Below, piece by piece: positions 9,963 to 22,150 of a stretch of DNA of 60,426 bases. The stretch lies in NCBI GenBank assembly GCA_001724425.1, contig MEEK01000014.1:1-60426 (forward strand). The letters are read 5' to 3'. Under the pieces are notes generated by a model, which saw only the letters and a program-made list of their open reading frames with translations, did not search any database and was not told where the DNA came from. Numbering within the stretch: the first letter of the stretch is position 1; every line of letters starts with the position of its first letter. Source of the DNA: Microbacterium sp. SCN 70-27 (GTDB lineage: Bacteria > Actinomycetota > Actinomycetes > Actinomycetales > Microbacteriaceae). The position numbers were made by a program, and so were the translations under genes.

Positions 9963-11900
9963 TCAGTCGAAGCTGATCGTCGCGTGCTCGTTGTTCAGGA
10001 CGATGACCGGGGTCACCGTCGAGAGCCCCGCGGCGCGGATCTTTCCCGCGTCGAATCGCACGAGGGCTGTCCCCGCGCTCACGCGGTCGCCCGCCTTCAC
10101 GAGGGTCTCGAATCCGTCGCCCTTGAGGCCGACCGTGTCGATTCCGATGTGGATGAGCAGCTCGGTGCCGTCATCGAGCGCGAGACCGATCGCGTGCCCC
10201 GTCGGGAAGACGGATGCCACCGTGCCGGCCGCCGGCGCCACCACCGTGTCGCCGGTGGGGTCGATCGCGACGCCGGGCCCCATCGTGCCCTCCGCGAACA
10301 TCGCGTCGGGAACCTCCGAGAGCGCCAGGACGCGTCCTTCGACGGGCTGCCGGAGCCTCAGCGTGGTCGCGGTCGGCGCGAGCGTCGTAGTGGCCGTCGT
10401 GGCTGCGGGTAGGTCGCCGGCGGCCTGCGCCGCCTCGATCCTCGCCGTGCGGCCCGAGATGAGGTCGTCCATGGCATCCTTCACGAACTGCACGTTGAGA
10501 CCGTAGATGACCTGCACGGAGTGCCCGCCGGTCTTGATCGTGCCCGCGGCACCCGCGCGCTTGAGCGCGTGCTCGTCGACCTTCGAGGTGTCTCCGATCT
10601 CCATCCGCAGGCGCGTCGCGCAGTTGTCGACGTCGATGATGTTCTCTCGGCCGCCGAGCGCGGCGATGAACTTCTCCGCCGTGCCGTGGTAGCCCGACAG
10701 GCTGGTCTCGAGATTGTCGGCATCCTGCGCGTCGTCGTCGTCCTCGCGCCCCGGCGTCTTCAGGTTGAAGCGCTTGATGACGAAGTAGAACGTGAAGAAG
10801 TAGATGAAGAACCAGGCCACGCCCATGAGCAGAAGGATCCAGGGGTTCTGCGCGAGCGGGTTCATCCACTGAAGGAACATGTCGATGAAGCCGCCCGAGA
10901 AGCCGAACCCGAGCCTGGTCGGGAGCAGTGCCGCGATGCCGACCGAGATCCCGGTGAACACCGCATGGATCAGGTACAGCCAGGGTGCGACGAACATGAA
11001 GGCGAACTCCAGCGGCTCCGTCACGCCGACGAAGAAGGATGCCACCGCGGCCGACAGCATGATGCCGTAGGTCACCTTCTTGCGGCTGGTCTTGGCCGTC
11101 ATGTACATCGCGAGGGCCGCGCCCGGCAGGCCGAACATCATCACGGGGAAGAAGCCCGACATGTACTGGCCGGTGACGCCGTACACGCCGTCGCCGTTGG
11201 CACCGTTGAGGAAGTTCGGGAGGTCATTGATGCCCGCGACATCGAACCAGAACACGGAGTTGAGTGCGTGGTGAAGGCCTGTCGGGATCAGCAGACGGTT
11301 GAAGAAGCCGTAGAGACCCGCACCGAATGGCCCGAGCGTGGAGATCCACTCACCGAACGTCACGAGGCCGGTGTAGACGACGGGCCAGATGAACATCAGG
11401 ACGACGGCGACGACGAGCGACAGTCCCGCCGTGACGATGGCGACGGACCTCTTGCCGGAGAAGAACGAGAGCGCATCGGGGAGCTTCGTGTCTTTGAACT
11501 TGTTGTAGCACCACGCCCCGATGAGGCCCGCGATGATGCCGACGAAGACGTTCTGCACCTTGCCGAAAGCCGGGTTCACCTCCTCGAGCTTCGCGATGCC
11601 CATGAGGCTCTTGACCGTCGCGGGCGCCAGCAGCGTCGTGATCGTGAGCCAGGACACGAGGCCTGCGAGGGCGGACGTCCCGTCGGTCTTGTTCGCCATC
11701 CCGATGGACACACCCACCGCGAACAACAGCGGCATGTTGTCGAGCAGTGCACCGCCGGCGGCACCGACGAACGCGGAGAACGTGTTGGCTCCGCCCGCGG
11801 CGCTGCTGATCCAGTACGAGATGCCGGACAGGATCGCGGCGACCGGCAGCACTGCCACCGGAAGCATGAGCGAGCGGCCCAAGCGTTGGAAGAACTTCAT
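9963..11900 (-). CDS. PTS transporter EIICBA, N-acetylglucosamine/glucose family
   Basis: Single-chain phosphotransferase permease that imports and phosphorylates a hexose or GlcNAc. 645 residues. EIIC covers about 1-375, with the family segment RLLIPTGLHHALN and GVTEPLEF. EIIB follows with phospho-Cys427 (DNCATRLRM). EIIA is C-terminal with phospho-His584 in LLIHIGIDTVG. Segments such as MSGFFPVMMFGLPGAALAMY resemble NagE more than PtsG, so GlcNAc is my first guess, but specificity cannot be settled by eye. The ATG at 11900 has a GGAGG five bases upstream and is preferred over the ATG four codons earlier. No sugar-specific regulator is adjacent. Confidence 0.9.
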   Translation of the reverse strand: MKFFQRLGRSLMLPVAVLPVAAILSGISYWISSAAGGANTFSAFVGAAGGALLDNMPLLFAVGVSIGMANKTDGTSALAGLVSWLTITTLLAPATVKSLMGIAKLEEVNPAFGKVQNVFVGIIAGLIGAWCYNKFKDTKLPDALSFFSGKRSVAIVTAGLSLVVAVVLMFIWPVVYTGLVTFGEWISTLGPFGAGLYGFFNRLLIPTGLHHALNSVFWFDVAGINDLPNFLNGANGDGVYGVTGQYMSGFFPVMMFGLPGAALAMYMTAKTSRKKVTYGIMLSAAVASFFVGVTEPLEFAFMFVAPWLYLIHAVFTGISVGIAALLPTRLGFGFSGGFIDMFLQWMNPLAQNPWILLLMGVAWFFIYFFTFYFVIKRFNLKTPGREDDDDAQDADNLETSLSGYHGTAEKFIAALGGRENIIDVDNCATRLRMEIGDTSKVDEHALKRAGAAGTIKTGGHSVQVIYGLNVQFVKDAMDDLISGRTARIEAAQAAGDLPAATTATTTLAPTATTLRLRQPVEGRVLALSEVPDAMFAEGTMGPGVAIDPTGDTVVAPAAGTVASVFPTGHAIGLALDDGTELLIHIGIDTVGLKGDGFETLVKAGDRVSAGTALVRFDAGKIRAAGLSTVTPVIVLNNEHATISFD

Positions 11901-12078
11901 TCCGACCTCCATCCGAGAACGTCGGCGAGCGGTGGCCCGTCGTGGGACCGACGCTATCGATTTCCCGAGCAGATATACAGCACTCACACAGGAAACGCGC
12001 GCGCCCCGACCTCCTCGTGTCGGCCGGTAGAGGCACCAAGTGATCGCGCCCCCGACCGACTGAAGCGGTAATGCGAAA

Positions 12079-12099
12079 AGCCCGGCCGATGGCCGGGCT
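12079..12099 (-). terminator. Rho-independent terminator after tRNA-Ala
   Basis: Perfect 9-bp stem AGCCCGGCC / GGCCGGGCT with a 3-base loop. On the minus strand it is followed by TTTTCGCATT. It sits about 35 bases beyond the 3' end of tRNA-Ala and would end the rplU-to-tRNA run. It could also act weakly in the other direction. Confidence 0.8.
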
Positions 12100-12133
12100 C
12101 GTTCGTGAAGGTCAGCTGTCGCGACTCATTCGG

Positions 12134-12206
12134 TGGACCTGAGGGGACTCGAACCCCTGACCCCCTGCATGCCATGCAGGTGCGCTACCAGCTGCGCCAC
12201 AGGCCC
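12134..12206 (-). tRNA. tRNA-Ala (anticodon GGC)
   Basis: 73-nt cloverleaf on the minus strand. The acceptor stem GGGCCTG pairs with CAGGTCC (one G-T), discriminator A. The anticodon arm is CCTGC-ATGGCAT-GCAGG, giving anticodon GGC (reads GCC). The T arm is CAGGGG-TTCGAGT-CCCCT. The 3' CCA is not encoded in full (CCG follows). A terminator lies just downstream. Confidence 0.97.
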
Positions 12207-12283
12207 ATTGTGTGGGATGCCACCGCTCTCGCGGCAACCCTTCGATCCTACTACACGCGAGGGGATGCCACGAATCGCGACCG

Positions 12284-12658
12284 CTATCCGGGCGCGTCGG
12301 CCGGGATGCCCGTGGGAAGTACCGGGCAGTCCTTCCACAGCCGTTCGAGGCCGTAGAAGACACGCTCCTGCTCGTGGAAGACGTGCACGACGAGGTCGCC
12401 GAAGTCGACCAGGATCCACCGTGCTTCGGCCTTGCCTTCGCGCCGCAGGCGCTTGACCCCCTGCTCGAGCATGGCCTCCTCGATCGCGTCGGCGATCGCG
12501 GCGACATTGCGCTCGCTGGTGCCGGTGGCGAGGAGGAACGCATCGACGAGCGGCAACGGGTCGGAGACGTCGAAGGCGACGAGGTCCTCGGCGCCCTTGG
12601 CATCCGCTGCGGCGGCCGCGATGCGGACGAGTTCCTCTGTGCGTGCGCTGGCGGTCAT
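12284..12658 (-). CDS. rsfS: Ribosome silencing factor RsfS
   Basis: Binds uL14 on the 50S subunit and blocks subunit joining under nutrient limitation. 124 residues, normal length. Family features: DVSDPLPLVDAFLLATGTSE near the N terminus, then RREGKAEARWILVDFGDLVVHVF and the FYGLERLW segment. Its ATG overlaps the stop of the upstream membrane-anchored protein gene (ATGA). The order nadD - (unknown) - rsfS is typical of Actinobacteria. Confidence 0.96.
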   Translation of the reverse strand: MTASARTEELVRIAAAAADAKGAEDLVAFDVSDPLPLVDAFLLATGTSERNVAAIADAIEEAMLEQGVKRLRREGKAEARWILVDFGDLVVHVFHEQERVFYGLERLWKDCPVLPTGIPADAPG

Positions 12659-13785
12659 CCGATCGCTCCCGTCACGAGCGCAACGATGAGCACGCCGATG
12701 AGGGCGAGCGCGAGCGCCCCCGCGGTGATGCCGAGAGCGAGCATGAGCCGGCTCCCCTTCTCGGGGGCCGGAGGTTTGATGATGTCGTCGTCGCTCTTGA
12801 TCGTGCTGATCGCCGCGCTCGCGGCGATCGGGGTGGGAGATGACGCGGGCGGCAGTTCGCCGTCGACGAGCAGCGCGTCGAGATCCTTACCATCGGACGA
12901 GCCGTGCGCGGTGCCGGTCGAGCCCAGCGATTCGGGAAGGTTGAACATCCCCGTGATGAGGACCTCCCCCGTCGCCGTGACGGGCGCCGTGATCGACCCC
13001 GTCTCGGGCGTCTGAGAGAGGATCAGCGCGTTCGAGGTTGCCGACGATCCCACCGTCGCCGATCCGCGGGTCAGCAGCTGGTCGAAGGATGCCGGGAGCT
13101 CGATCTCCACGCCCTCGCCCGCAAGCAGCCCGGAACCGAACGTCGGGGCGACCACTGCGCGCTCTTCGTCCTCCGCAGGAGCATCCGTCGCAGCCGTGAC
13201 GAGCTCGTCCAGACCAGTGGCGGCGGCGGCCGCGGCGACAGGCGCAGACCAGCCCGGCACGTCCGCGATGACGGCCTGCCCGAGCTCCTCCTCGGAGACC
13301 TCGTCGACGTCGGCGACGATGACCTCGTCGTGGGCGTCGGCGCTGATGGAATCGCTCTCGGACGGCGCGGCGTCTGCGGCATCCGACCGTTCTGCGTCGA
13401 CGTCCGAAGTCTCGTGATGGTCCGGGGCGCCGGCGTCGGGCTCAGCGCCTGGCGCCTCGGCGGCGTACTCTTCCTCGGCGTCATCGGCACCGACGACGGG
13501 GACGGATGCCGTGCGCAGGCGCTCCTGTCGCCGCGCACCGCGGCGTGTGAGAGCCGGGGAGTCGAGATCGACCTCGTCAGCGGCAGGCGGCTGCTCCGCG
13601 ACGACGACAGGTTCCGCGGCGCGCGGCAGCGGCGCGACGACGGCGGTGTTCTCCAGCGCGGCGGCCTCTGCGGCGGCCTCGGCCGCGTCTTCGGGTGTGA
13701 TCACCGGGTTCGATGCGGTGTTGCGCAGTTCGCGCAGCTGACGACGGGTCAGCTGCGGTGCTTCTGGCTGATCGGGTGTGCTCAT
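12655..13785 (-). CDS. Hypothetical acidic Ala-rich protein with a C-terminal membrane anchor
   Basis: 376 residues from ATG 13785, which overlaps the nadD stop as ATGA. I do not recognise a catalytic domain. The N terminus has a basic [11 protein letters not shown] stretch, residues about 30-220 are acidic and Ala/Glu/Asp-rich and look disordered, a more ordered segment follows ([20 protein letters not shown]), and one hydrophobic helix sits at the very end (about 347-376: [20 protein letters not shown]). The predicted topology is a cytoplasmic tail-anchored protein. Coupled to nadD before it and rsfS after it, so its expression follows that operon; function unknown. Confidence 0.8.
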   Translation of the reverse strand: MSTPDQPEAPQLTRRQLRELRNTASNPVITPEDAAEAAAEAAALENTAVVAPLPRAAEPVVVAEQPPAADEVDLDSPALTRRGARRQERLRTASVPVVGADDAEEEYAAEAPGAEPDAGAPDHHETSDVDAERSDAADAAPSESDSISADAHDEVIVADVDEVSEEELGQAVIADVPGWSAPVAAAAAATGLDELVTAATDAPAEDEERAVVAPTFGSGLLAGEGVEIELPASFDQLLTRGSATVGSSATSNALILSQTPETGSITAPVTATGEVLITGMFNLPESLGSTGTAHGSSDGKDLDALLVDGELPPASSPTPIAASAAISTIKSDDDIIKPPAPEKGSRLMLALGITAGALALALIGVLIVALVTGAIG

Positions 13786-14378
13786 GCCTCGCTCCGGTAC
13801 AGGTGGTGCTTCGCAATGTATTGGACGACGCCGTCGGGGACGAGGTACCACACGGGGTTTCCCGCGCGAACTCTCGCGCGGCAGTCCGTGGAAGAGATCG
13901 CCAGCGCGGGCACCTCGAGCTGGCTGACGTCGTCGCTCGGCAGGCCCTCGGTGCTGAGGACGTGCCCGGGTCGGGACACCGCGACGAAGTGCGCGAGATC
14001 CCAGAGTTCCTCGTGATCGCGCCATCCGATGATCTGCGCGATGGCGTCCGCACCCGTGATGAAGAACAGCTCGGCATCCGGCCGCGCCGTCTTCAGATCA
14101 CGCAGCGTGTCGATCGTGTACGTCGGGCCGTCACGGTCGATGTCCACCCGGCTCACCGTGAAGCGGGGGTTGGATGCCGTCGCGATGACGGTCATCAGGT
14201 AGCGGTGCTCGCTCTCGGTGACCTTGTCCTTCTGATACGGGATGCCCGTAGGGACGAAGACGACCTCGTCGAGATCGAACGACTGCGCCACCTCGCTCGC
14301 GGCGACGAGGTGACCGTGGTGGATCGGGTCGAACGTGCCGCCCATCACCCCGATGCGCGCAGTGCGCTCCGAAACCAT
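13782..14378 (-). CDS. nadD: Nicotinate-nucleotide adenylyltransferase
   Basis: Transfers AMP from ATP to nicotinate mononucleotide in NAD synthesis. 198 residues. The nucleotidyltransferase motif [10 protein letters not shown] is at residues 14-23; the second motif [10 protein letters not shown] lies near the C terminus, and FFITGADA marks the NaMN site. ATG 14378 is used; the start region [14 protein letters not shown] is normal. Ten bases separate it from the small membrane protein gene upstream, and its stop overlaps the next start. Confidence 0.97.
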   Translation of the reverse strand: MVSERTARIGVMGGTFDPIHHGHLVAASEVAQSFDLDEVVFVPTGIPYQKDKVTESEHRYLMTVIATASNPRFTVSRVDIDRDGPTYTIDTLRDLKTARPDAELFFITGADAIAQIIGWRDHEELWDLAHFVAVSRPGHVLSTEGLPSDDVSQLEVPALAISSTDCRARVRAGNPVWYLVPDGVVQYIAKHHLYRSEA

Positions 14379-14388
14379 CTCGGGCGCC

Positions 14389-14616
14389 TCAGTGGTGACC
14401 GTGGCCCACCTGAGCGTGATCCACGGGGTGCGCCTTGGCGTACGCCTCCGCCTTGTGCGAGTGGCGGTTGGCGACGTTGCGGAAGGAGACGGTGACCAGC
14501 AGGAGCGCCATGAAGACGACGAACGCGATCGCGCCGTAGACGAACGTCTCAGCCTGGACGTTGCCGTGGTGCTCGGTCGTCTCTGCGGCGAGTGCGGCGA
14601 TCGTGGCGAGGGTCAT
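14389..14616 (-). CDS. Small single-pass membrane protein, unknown function
   Basis: 75 residues, one transmembrane helix at about 27-46 ([20 protein letters not shown]), then a His- and Lys-rich cytosolic tail ending HAQVGHGHH. The N terminus is short and Ala-rich. It lies between proA and nadD with 39- and 10-base gaps in one strand direction. The histidine-rich tail could bind metal but nothing else supports that. Probably a conserved Microbacteriaceae protein. Confidence 0.75.
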   Translation of the reverse strand: MTLATIAALAAETTEHHGNVQAETFVYGAIAFVVFMALLLVTVSFRNVANRHSHKAEAYAKAHPVDHAQVGHGHH

Positions 14617-14655
14617 GCGGGCTCCGTTCGGTTCGGTAGGTTCAGTTTAGGCGGT

Positions 14656-15923
14656 TCAGGCGCGGATCTGCCCGGAGCCGCGCGCGAGCCACTTCGTGCT
14701 CGTGAGTTCGGGCAGGCCCATCGGCCCCCGCGCGTGGAGCTTCTGCGTCGAGATGCCGACCTCCGCACCGAACCCGAACTCGCCGCCGTCGGTGAAACGC
14801 GTCGAGGTGTTCGCCATCACGACGGCGGCATCGACCTCGGCGAGGAATCGCTCGATGTGCGCGTCATCGGTCGTGATGATCGACTCGGTGTGCTGCGTCG
14901 AGTACCGGCGGATGTGGTCGAGGGCCTCGTCGAGATCGTCGACGACGCGCATCGACAGGTCGAGGCTCATGTGCTCGGTCGCCCAGTCCTCGTCGGTGAC
15001 GGGCACGGCGTCCGCGACGAGTCGGCGCACCTCGTCGTCGCCGTGGATCGTGACGCCGGCATCCGTCAGCGCCGTTGCGACCGGCGGGATGAGGCGGTCG
15101 GCGGCATCCCGCACGACGAGCACCGTCTCGACGGCGTTGCACACGCTCGGGCGCTGCGCCTTGGCGTTCACGACGATCTGCTCGGCCCACTCCAGCGGCG
15201 CGGACGAGTCGAGCACGATGTGCACGACACCGGCGCCGGTTTCGATGACGGGGACGGACGACTGGGTGACGACGGTCTCGATGAGCTGCGCACTCCCCCG
15301 CGGTACGAGCACGTCGACGAGTCCGCGGGCCTGCATGAGCGCGTGGGCGCCGTCACGGCCGAACTCGTCGACCGTCTGGATGGCCTCGGGGTCGATGCCG
15401 CGCGCGGCGAGGGCATCGCGCATCACCCCGACGAGTGCCGCGTTGCTCGACTCGGCGGCGGTCCCGCCGCGCAGGACGACGGCATTGCCCGAACGCAGCG
15501 CCAGTGCGGCGATGTCGACCGTGACATTCGGGCGCGCCTCGTAGATCGACCCGATCACGCCGAACGGCACCGACACCTTCTGCAGGGCCACACCGTTCGG
15601 AAGCGTCCGCTCGTCGAGAACGCGGCCGACGGGATCGGGCAGCTCTGCGACATCGCGCACGGCGGCGGCGAGGGCGGCGACGCGCGCCTCGTCGAGCCGC
15701 AGCCGGTCGAGAAGGCCTGCCGACAGCCCATCGCGCTCGCCCCGCGCCAGGTCTTCGGCGTTCGCCGCGACGATCTGCGCCGCGGATGCCTCGAGAGCGT
15801 CGGCGATCGCGGTGAGAGCATCAGCCTTCTCGGAGTCGCTGAGCAGGCCGATCGAGCGGGACGCCGCCTTGGCGCGCTCCATGCGCTCGCGGGCGGTCGT
15901 CGCCGTGAGGGTCACGGAGGAGG

Positions 15924-15927
<4 letters not shown>
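14656..15927 (-). CDS. proA: Gamma-glutamyl phosphate reductase
   Basis: Reduces glutamate-5-phosphate to the semialdehyde with NADPH in proline synthesis. 423 residues from ATG 15927, which overlaps the proB stop (ATGA). Aldehyde-dehydrogenase-like fold: SVPFGVIGSIYEARPNVTVD cofactor segment, VLRGGTAAESSN, and the catalytic cysteine in AQRPSVCNAVETVLV. The C-terminal RFTDGGEFGFGAEVGIST is typical. Cotranscribed with proB and obgE. Confidence 0.97.
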
Positions 15928-18301
<2,374 letters not shown>

Positions 18302-18330
18302 TCAGTGCCGTGGATCGTTCGCGCGACGGA

Positions 18331-18588
18331 TCACTCCGCAGCGGCGACGATGTTGACGACCTTGCGGCCGCCCTTCGTGCCGAACTCGACCGCGCCGGCC
18401 TCAAGGGCGAACAGCGTGTCGTCGCCACCGCGGCCGACGTTCGCGCCCGGGTGGAAGTGCGTGCCGCGCTGGCGGACGAGGATCTCGCCGGCGAGGACCT
18501 TCTGGCCGCCGAAGCGCTTCACGCCCAGTCGCTGGGCGTTGGAGTCGCGACCGTTACGGGTAGAGCTTGCGCCCTTTTTGTGTGCCAT
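18331..18588 (-). CDS. rpmA: 50S ribosomal protein L27
   Basis: Large-subunit protein near the peptidyl-transferase centre. 85 residues starting [17 protein letters not shown], with the usual [10 protein letters not shown] and [14 protein letters not shown] segment ([15 protein letters not shown]). There is no cleavable N-terminal extension of the Firmicutes kind. Eighteen bases after rplU. Confidence 0.98.
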   Translation of the reverse strand: MAHKKGASSTRNGRDSNAQRLGVKRFGGQKVLAGEILVRQRGTHFHPGANVGRGGDDTLFALEAGAVEFGTKGGRKVVNIVAAAE

Positions 18589-18606
18589 CTCAGCGCCTTT
18601 CGAGAC

Positions 18607-18915
18607 TTACTTGATGCCGGTGATCTTGACGCGCGTGAGGTCCTGACGGTGCCCCTGGCGCTTCTTGTAGCCGGTCTTGTTCTTGAACTTCTGGATCACG
18701 ATCTTGGGACCGCGCTCCTCGCCGAGGACCTCGGCGGTGACGGTCACCTTCGCGAGCTTGTCGGCGTCGGTCGTCACGGTGTCGCCGTCGACGAACAGCA
18801 CGGCGGCGAGCTCGATGTTCTCGCCGACCTTCGCCTTCTGGCGGTCGAGCACGACGACCGTGCCGACCTCGACCTTTTCCTGCCGGCCGCCGGCGCGCAC
18901 AACTGCGTAAACCAC
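18607..18915 (-). CDS. rplU: 50S ribosomal protein L21
   Basis: Large-subunit protein that binds 23S rRNA. 102 residues, standard size, from the GTG at 18915 ([12 protein letters not shown]). Longer upstream reading is non-family. The C-terminal RNA-binding segment [15 protein letters not shown] is intact. First gene of rplU-rpmA-obgE-proB-proA-nadD-rsfS. The 170-base gap to the divergent DUF4031 gene must hold the promoter and any L21 leader; I see no confident leader structure. Confidence 0.97.
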   Translation of the reverse strand: MVYAVVRAGGRQEKVEVGTVVVLDRQKAKVGENIELAAVLFVDGDTVTTDADKLAKVTVTAEVLGEERGPKIVIQKFKNKTGYKKRQGHRQDLTRVKITGIK

Positions 18916-19085
18916 TTCACACCTTGTTTCTTCTGTGGAGCGCTCGGCTCCGGTTGTCGTCTGGAGAGACGGAAAGTCACGGTGCGGAGGCAGGACCTCG
19001 ACGCACCAAGGGACTACTTTACCGGATGCCGGTCGATCGGGCAAAAGCACGCCGCGCGCGTGTCGCGGCTCCGTACGATGGGGCG

Positions 19086-19394
19086 ATGGCTGTTCTCGTC
19101 GATGATGCCCGCTGGCCCGCGCACGGGCGCCTCTGGGCGCACCTCGTGAGCGACAGCGATCTCGACGAACTGCACGCCTTCGCGGCGGCACAGGGCATCC
19201 CGCGCCGCGCGTTCGACCTCGATCACTACGACGTCCCCGAGGACGCGCTCGCCCGGCTCATCGCCGCGGGTGCGGAACACGTGAGCGGTCACGAACTCGT
19301 CACCCGTCTCATCGGCTCGGGGCTGCGTGTCACAGCGCGCGAACGCCGCGGCCGGAAGGACACTCACCCGGCCGCGCCGCCCGAGACCACTTAG
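19086..19394 (+). CDS. DUF4031 domain protein
   Basis: 102-residue small protein of the DUF4031 family, common in Actinobacteria, function unknown. It starts [20 protein letters not shown] and carries [21 protein letters not shown], the family's conserved core. ATG 19086 is chosen over the upstream in-frame ATG because homologues start at the VDDA(R/A)WP block. Divergent from rplU; its TAG stop overlaps the RNase E/G TAA stop on the other strand in the shared TTAG at 19391-19394. Confidence 0.88.
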   Translation: MAVLVDDARWPAHGRLWAHLVSDSDLDELHAFAAAQGIPRRAFDLDHYDVPEDALARLIAAGAEHVSGHELVTRLIGSGLRVTARERRGRKDTHPAAPPETT

Positions 19395-21859
19395 GACTCT
19401 TCGCTGGGAGGCGTCGCCACGACCGGTGTGCCGCTCAGCGCGGCGGTCGTCACACGGCGCCGTCCGCGGCCCTGACCGGGGGCCTTCGGCTCCGGCAGGG
19501 CGCTCAGCACCGAGTCGAGGAGCATGTCCTTCTCGGTCTTCGGAGCGCCGGATGCCGCGGCATCCGCCCTGTCCGAACGTGCACCGCGACCCTCCCCACG
19601 CTTGCGACGTGGCTTCTTCGGGGCCTCCGCGGGCTTCTCGGCGGCGACGTCGGCAGCCTCTACCGCGGGCGCGTCCTCATCCGTCGCCGCATCGTGGTGG
19701 ATCGTCGAGGCGGCGATCGCGGCGAGAGCGGACTTCGCGCCCTCCGTGATCACGTGCGTGCCGCCGTTCGCGCCGTTCCCGTTCGCGCCGGCGCTGTTGC
19801 CGCCGGACGACGAACGCGACCGGCGACCGGACTGCCCGTTGCCCGCGGGGGCCGCCGAGCGGTGCTTCACGACGGGGTCGTGGTGGACGATGACGCCGCG
19901 GCCCGCACAGACCTCGCACGGCTCGCTGAACGTCTCGAGGAGGCCGAGCCCGAGCTTCTTGCGGGTCATCTGCACGAGACCGAGGGACGTGACCTCGGCG
20001 ACCTGGTGCTTCGTCCGGTCGCGGCTCAGGCACTCGATGAGGCGACGCAGCACCAGATCGCGGTTCGATTCGAGGACCATGTCGATGAAGTCGACGACGA
20101 TGATGCCGCCGATATCGCGCAGACGCAGTTGCCGGACGATCTCTTCCGCCGCCTCGAGGTTGTTCTTCGTGACGGTCTCCTCGAGGTTTCCGCCGGAGCC
20201 GACGAACTTCCCCGTGTTGACGTCGACGACCGTCATCGCCTCGGTGCGGTCGATGACCAGCGAGCCGCCCGAGGGCAACCACACCTTGCGGTCGAGCGCC
20301 TTCTCGATCTGCTCCGTCACGCGGTAGCGCTCGAACGGGTCCTGCTCGTCCTCGTACTTCTCGACGCGCTCGAGAAGGTCGGGCGCGACGCCCGTGAGGT
20401 ACGCCGTGATGGTCTGGTACGCGTCCTCGCCCTGGATGAGCATCTTCGAGAAGTCCTCGTTGAAGACATCCCGCACGATCTTCACGAGAAGGTCGGGCTC
20501 GGAATGCAGGAGGTACGGCGCCTGCTGCGTCTCGACCTGCTGGGAGATGTGCTCCCACTGGCTCGTGAGACGCTGCACGTCGCGGGTCAGCTGGTCCTCG
20601 GTCGCGCCCTCGGCGGCCGTGCGGACGATGACGCCGCTCGACTCCGGGAGCACCTCCTTGAGGATCCGCTTGAGGCGCGCCCGCTCGGTGTCGGGGAGCT
20701 TCCGCGAGATGCCGTTCATGGCGCCGCCGGGCACGTACACGAGGTATCGGCCGGGGAGGGAGATCTGGCTCGTGAGGCGCGCACCCTTGTGCCCGACCGG
20801 GTCCTTCGTGACCTGCACGAGGACGCGGTCACCGGACTTCAGCGCCAATTCGATGCGGCGCGGCTGGTTGCCGGTCTCGACGGCATCCCAGTCGACCTCA
20901 CCGGAGTACAGGACGGCGTTGCGACCGCGCCCGATGTCGACGAACGCGGCCTCCATGGAGGGCAGAACGTTCTGCACGCGGCCGAGGTAGACGTTGCCGA
21001 TGAGAGAGGACTCCTGGCTCCGCGCCACGTAGTGCTCGACGAGGACGTTGTCCTCGAGGACGGCGATCTGGATGCGCCCGTTCTTCGAGCGCACGATCAT
21101 GTCGCGGTCGACCGCCTCGCGACGGGCGAGGAACTCCGCCTCGGTGACGACGGTGCGCCGGCGCCCGGCCTCGCGCCCGTCGCGGCGGCGCTGCTTCTTC
21201 GCCTCGAGGCGCGTCGATCCCTTGATGCGCTGCGGCTCCGTGATCAGTTCGACGGCGCGCTGGCGCGGCTGACGACCGCCACGCTCTGAGACGGGTGCGT
21301 CGTCGCCGTCGGTCCCCGACGCGCCGCCTCCGCGGCGGCGGTTGCGGCGCCGCGAACTCGAACCCTGTCCGATCCCCTGCTCGCCCTGCTCGTCACGATC
21401 GTCCTCGTCGAATCGCGCCGGGAGCGCGATGACCTCGGGAGCGTAGAAGAAGAGCTGCGTCGAGACCTGCGAGACGAACTCCGCGGGCAGGAGGCCGAGG
21501 GACACCGCGGTGACGGCCTCCTTCACGACCTCCGCCTCGGCCACGACCTCTGCGACGGCTGCGGCCTCTGCCGCCTCTGCGATGGATTCGGCGGCGTCGA
21601 CCGCGGCGGTCTCCACTGCCACCACCTCGGCGGCGTCGGCGACGACCGCCTCTTCGGCGACCTCCTCCGCGACGACGGCGTCATCGACGATGCTCTCCGC
21701 ATCGGCGACGGCGGCGGCATCCGCCTGCTCCTCTTCAGCGACGATCGCCTCCGCTTCCGCGATGACGTCCTCCTGCGGCGAGGCGTCCGGCTGCGACGTC
21801 AGCGGCTGCGCTGCGTCATCGGATGCCGGGTCAAAAGTGTCATTGTTCTCATCGGCCAT
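19391..21859 (-). CDS. rne: Ribonuclease E/G family endoribonuclease
   Basis: Endoribonuclease for mRNA decay and rRNA processing. 822 residues. Residues 1 to about 165 are a Glu/Ala/Val-rich low-complexity extension; about 270-350 hold the S1 domain (IGNVYLGRVQNVLPSMEAAF); the catalytic domain follows with VDVNTGKFVGSGGNLEETV and IGGIIVVDFIDM carrying the metal-binding aspartates; CEVCAGRG is the zinc-link. The C-terminal about 150 residues are basic, Ser/Gly/Ala-rich and probably disordered. This is the actinobacterial arrangement with flanking tails on both sides of the catalytic core. 291 bases of leader separate it from the VKOR gene. Confidence 0.96.
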   Translation of the reverse strand: MADENNDTFDPASDDAAQPLTSQPDASPQEDVIAEAEAIVAEEEQADAAAVADAESIVDDAVVAEEVAEEAVVADAAEVVAVETAAVDAAESIAEAAEAAAVAEVVAEAEVVKEAVTAVSLGLLPAEFVSQVSTQLFFYAPEVIALPARFDEDDRDEQGEQGIGQGSSSRRRNRRRGGGASGTDGDDAPVSERGGRQPRQRAVELITEPQRIKGSTRLEAKKQRRRDGREAGRRRTVVTEAEFLARREAVDRDMIVRSKNGRIQIAVLEDNVLVEHYVARSQESSLIGNVYLGRVQNVLPSMEAAFVDIGRGRNAVLYSGEVDWDAVETGNQPRRIELALKSGDRVLVQVTKDPVGHKGARLTSQISLPGRYLVYVPGGAMNGISRKLPDTERARLKRILKEVLPESSGVIVRTAAEGATEDQLTRDVQRLTSQWEHISQQVETQQAPYLLHSEPDLLVKIVRDVFNEDFSKMLIQGEDAYQTITAYLTGVAPDLLERVEKYEDEQDPFERYRVTEQIEKALDRKVWLPSGGSLVIDRTEAMTVVDVNTGKFVGSGGNLEETVTKNNLEAAEEIVRQLRLRDIGGIIVVDFIDMVLESNRDLVLRRLIECLSRDRTKHQVAEVTSLGLVQMTRKKLGLGLLETFSEPCEVCAGRGVIVHHDPVVKHRSAAPAGNGQSGRRSRSSSGGNSAGANGNGANGGTHVITEGAKSALAAIAASTIHHDAATDEDAPAVEAADVAAEKPAEAPKKPRRKRGEGRGARSDRADAAASGAPKTEKDMLLDSVLSALPEPKAPGQGRGRRRVTTAALSGTPVVATPPSEES

Positions 21860-22150
21860 CTCTGGCGTACTCCTCGGGGGCGGCTCCGCGGGCCTGCCCG
21901 GCAGATCTGGCGGATTCGCTCCGGTCCGGAGGTTCCGCGAACTATACGGTCTGCAGCCTCACCCGCTCTCCGGCGGGGCTCGTACTGCGCAAGGGCGATC
22001 ATCGCCCGAAGTCTTCGGTGATGCGCTGCGGCGCGGCCGCTGCGGCATCGGCATCCATTATTCCACTTTCCTCCGACGATTGCTCGTCGGCATCCGCGCC
22101 CGCACGCACGACTATGCAGACGCATAGGATTCGGATGCCATAATCGCCGC

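Noticed and set aside
18916..19085. L21 leader RNA upstream of rplU
   Set aside because: Position is right but I could not fold a convincing conserved structure by eye.
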